45,843 bases of DNA from Rhodococcus sp. (in: high G+C Gram-positive bacteria) (lineage in GTDB: Bacteria > Actinomycetota > Actinomycetes > Mycobacteriales > Mycobacteriaceae), in NCBI GenBank assembly GCA_012514505.1, contig JAAZAD010000016.1, positions 1 to 45,843 of the forward strand, read 5' to 3'. The position numbers and the translations under genes are program-made. Shown in pieces: positions 43,875 through 45,843 of the stretch (its first letter is position 1; the number at the start of each line of letters is the position of its first letter). Below the pieces are notes generated by a model. The model saw only the letters and a program-made list of their open reading frames with translations, made no database searches and had not been told where the DNA came from.

Positions 43875-44890
43875 TCCGGCGCACACCTTCCCGTTTCTTG
43901 ATTACCCGGCAGGTTGATCACCATTTCCTGCCCGTCCGGCGCGGCGAACTTGAAGGCAGTGCTGCAGACGTACATCTGGAAGAAGCTTCCGTAACCACCG
44001 AGACGGATGAGCTTCCGGTACGACTCAGGCAACCGCTCCAATACCCAGTTGATGTCGTCCTCGCCCATGTTCAGCTGTGTCGCAAGACGGTTGGCCTCTG
44101 CGATGGTGCTCTGGAGCGGCGGCCGAGCACCTTCCAACAACTGAGCGAGATCACCGGTTGCCGTGGCCATCTTGGGGATCGCCGCGCCGATGGGATCGGA
44201 ATCCTGCGCGAGCCCGCTGATCAACTGCTGAAGCTGATCCAGGGTCGACCGAAACTGATCGCCCCTGTCGTTGATCGTGCCCAGAACCTCGTTGAGGTTG
44301 GTGATCACGTCACCGATCAGCTGGTCTCGGTCCGCCAGAGTATTCGTGAAAGAACTCGTGCTGCCGAGCAATGAGACCAGCGTGCCGCCCTGACCTTGGA
44401 AGACCTGTACGAGCGACTCCGACAACTGGTTCACCTGCGCCGGGTTCAGCGACTTGAGCAGCGGCTTGAACGAGCCCAGGAGAAGGTCGAGATCGAGTGC
44501 GGGCGAGGTGTTCTCGACGGGAAGCGATCCACCGTCGAGCAATGGCGTGATGGAACCGGCTCCGTCGAACAGCTCCAGGTATCGGTCGCCGACCAGGTTC
44601 TGGTAGCGCACCGTGGCTTTCGTTCCCTCGAAAAGGGTGTGCTTCGTGTCGACGGTGAACTCGACGGCAGCAAGGTTGTCGTCGTTGATCTCGACACTCT
44701 CGACCGCACCCACCGGGACGCCGGCAATCCGCACTTTGTCGCCAGGCGCCAAACCGGACACGCTGGTGAAGGTCGCGTGATAGTCGTTGGACGACGCGAA
44801 CCGGTACTGGCTGAAGACCAAAGCGAGACCCGCGAAAATCATCGCCATCACCGTGGCGAAGATCAGCAGTTTGATCGACACGCTTCTCAT
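43871..44890 (-). CDS. mce4B: Mce4B, steroid-import substrate-binding family protein
   Basis: This 339-residue protein has a membrane helix (about 7-27, LLIFATVMAMIFAGLALVFSQ), an Mce domain (about 38-115: YHATFTSVSGLAPGDKVRIAGVPVGAV) and a helical region (about 130-295). Two Cys near the end (YVCSTAF and GRCAPE) may pair. ATG 44890 is preceded by AGGGGGA and begins three bases after the mce4A stop. Confidence 0.93.
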   Translation of the reverse strand: MRSVSIKLLIFATVMAMIFAGLALVFSQYRFASSNDYHATFTSVSGLAPGDKVRIAGVPVGAVESVEINDDNLAAVEFTVDTKHTLFEGTKATVRYQNLVGDRYLELFDGAGSITPLLDGGSLPVENTSPALDLDLLLGSFKPLLKSLNPAQVNQLSESLVQVFQGQGGTLVSLLGSTSSFTNTLADRDQLIGDVITNLNEVLGTINDRGDQFRSTLDQLQQLISGLAQDSDPIGAAIPKMATATGDLAQLLEGARPPLQSTIAEANRLATQLNMGEDDINWVLERLPESYRKLIRLGGYGSFFQMYVCSTAFKFAAPDGQEMVINLPGNQETGRCAPE

Positions 44891-44893
44891 CGA

Positions 44894-45843
44894 CTATTCC
44901 CCCTGCTCCGGGTAGATGCCGGCAAAGAGGAGCTGGAAGAGCTTGGGCACATGCAGTTCCGTCTTGGTCGAAGGCACGAATGGAACATTGGCCTGGTCGG
45001 TGACCACGAAGTCGGCGTGAACGTTGGGATCTGGATTCGGTAGGCCGTAGCAGCCTGGGCCACCACTGGCATTCACCTTCGGCAGATCCTTCGGGTACGT
45101 GTACGGCTCCATGCCGTACATGAAGCTTGCGTTCAACGCGATGCCTTCTTGCATACCACCGAAGATCGCCTCGCCCAGGGGCCGAGCGTTGTTCAGTCCC
45201 TGAATGAAACAGGTGAAACTAGGTGAGTATTCGGCGAGGAGGCCCGTTGTGGGCTCCAAGAGATCGAGTGCCGACACCAGGTTCGCCTCGTTCTCGGTCA
45301 CCACGCTGTTGGCGTTGTCTGCCAGCCCGATCACGTTGAGCAGCACATTGTTCAGATTCTCCTGCTCGTCGACGACCGTTCCACCGATCGCTGTGGCGTT
45401 GTCGACGGTGCGCAACAGATCCGGAGCCGTGTCCGCATAAAGGTTGGTGACATCTGCGGCCTTGGCAAGGTCGGCTTGCATCTGTTCGAGGCTGGGATTC
45501 ATCTTCCCCAGGTACTGCTCGCCCTGTTCGAGGAGCTGCCCCAGTTCCTCGCCACGTCCGCGCAACGCAGAAGAAACGGCACCGAGGGTGGCGTTGAGCT
45601 TCTCCGGCTGGATCTGTGCGAGAACGTTGGACAGGTGCTCGAACAACGTATTGAACTCCACCGTCACGCTGTTGGACCCGATGGTCGCTCCGGCTGTGAG
45701 GTGCTGTGCCGACGGATCATCCGGCATCAGAAAACTGACGTACTTCGCACCGAACACCGTCTTCGACTTGATCTCGACCGGCGAGTTCGCAGGAATCAGC
45801 GACATCATGTCGGGTTTCATCTCGAGATTCAGCACGGCACCCG
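44894..45843 (-). CDS. mce4A: Mce4A, cut by the right edge (N-terminus missing)
   Basis: The frame continues through the window edge; about 315 C-terminal codons are present. The visible part begins in the Mce domain (GAVLNLEMKPD, then IPANSPVEIKSKTVFGAKYVSFLMP, the central strands), followed by the long helical region (LFEHLSNVLAQIQPEKLN to about YSPSFTCFIQGL) and the tail. The signal or membrane helix and the first strands lie outside. First Mce gene of the operon by order; yrbE4A/B should lie just to the right. A GTG at 45835 is internal, not the start. Confidence 0.92.
   Translation of the reverse strand, partial: GAVLNLEMKPDMMSLIPANSPVEIKSKTVFGAKYVSFLMPDDPSAQHLTAGATIGSNSVTVEFNTLFEHLSNVLAQIQPEKLNATLGAVSSALRGRGEELGQLLEQGEQYLGKMNPSLEQMQADLAKAADVTNLYADTAPDLLRTVDNATAIGGTVVDEQENLNNVLLNVIGLADNANSVVTENEANLVSALDLLEPTTGLLAEYSPSFTCFIQGLNNARPLGEAIFGGMQEGIALNASFMYGMEPYTYPKDLPKVNASGGPGCYGLPNPDPNVHADFVVTDQANVPFVPSTKTELHVPKLFQLLFAGIYPEQGE

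Overview
The window looks like chromosome of a high-GC mycolic-acid actinomycete, most likely Rhodococcus or a close relative. The basis is an mce4-type import operon beside otsA (the M. tuberculosis Rv3490-Rv3499c neighbourhood), a hydroxamate-siderophore NRPS with a FxbA-type formyltransferase, DtxR/IdeR-like iron boxes, and GTG/TTG starts with GTGA/ATGA overlaps. No rRNA, tRNA, CRISPR or transposase was seen. Every gene-free gap is shorter than 170 bases.

Region 1 (1-18177) is siderophore biosynthesis. One minus-strand NRPS reading frame enters from the left edge and starts at 16193, giving at least 5397 codons. Its order is C-A-T-E / C-A-T-E / C-A-T / C-A-T / C. The A-domain pocket residues read DINYWGGIG, DVPHNSMVE, DMENLGLIN and DVFILGAVN. 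The first and third equal the codes I know for formyl-hydroxyornithine and hydroxyornithine in coelichelin-type siderophores; the second is Ser-like. A tetrapeptide of the rhequichelin/erythrochelin kind is therefore predicted. An alpha/beta hydrolase lies upstream on the same strand, and a divergent N-hydroxyornithine formyltransferase lies next to it. Two candidate IdeR boxes flank these genes. The third and fifth C domains lack the catalytic histidines.

Region 2 (18297-29817) is accessory. It starts with a four-gene, translationally coupled cassette on the plus strand: an EspC-like type VII secretion protein, a WXG-like secreted protein, and two lipoproteins. A type I restriction-modification system follows on the minus strand in the order hsdR-hsdS-(HipA-like kinase)-(HIRAN protein), with hsdM separated by an opposite-strand gene of unknown function. 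The kinase/HIRAN pair inside the restriction locus is the best candidate for an undescribed defence or toxin-like module.

Region 3 (29979-36586) holds a small membrane protein, a heterodimeric ABC exporter with one wholly degenerate ATP site (candidate siderophore exporter, ExiT-like by context), a 57-residue protein, otsA, and an extended-SDR oxidoreductase with a KstR-type operator upstream. A long GC-rich hairpin separates convergent otsA and the oxidoreductase.

Region 4 (36693-45843) is the distal part of a minus-strand mce4 operon: mce4A (cut by the right edge), B, C, D, E (lipoprotein), F, two Mce-associated membrane proteins and an NTF2/SnoaL-like protein. Adjacent genes mostly overlap by 4 bases. 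In mycobacteria and Rhodococcus this system imports sterols and is controlled by KstR, which fits the KstR-like site found here.
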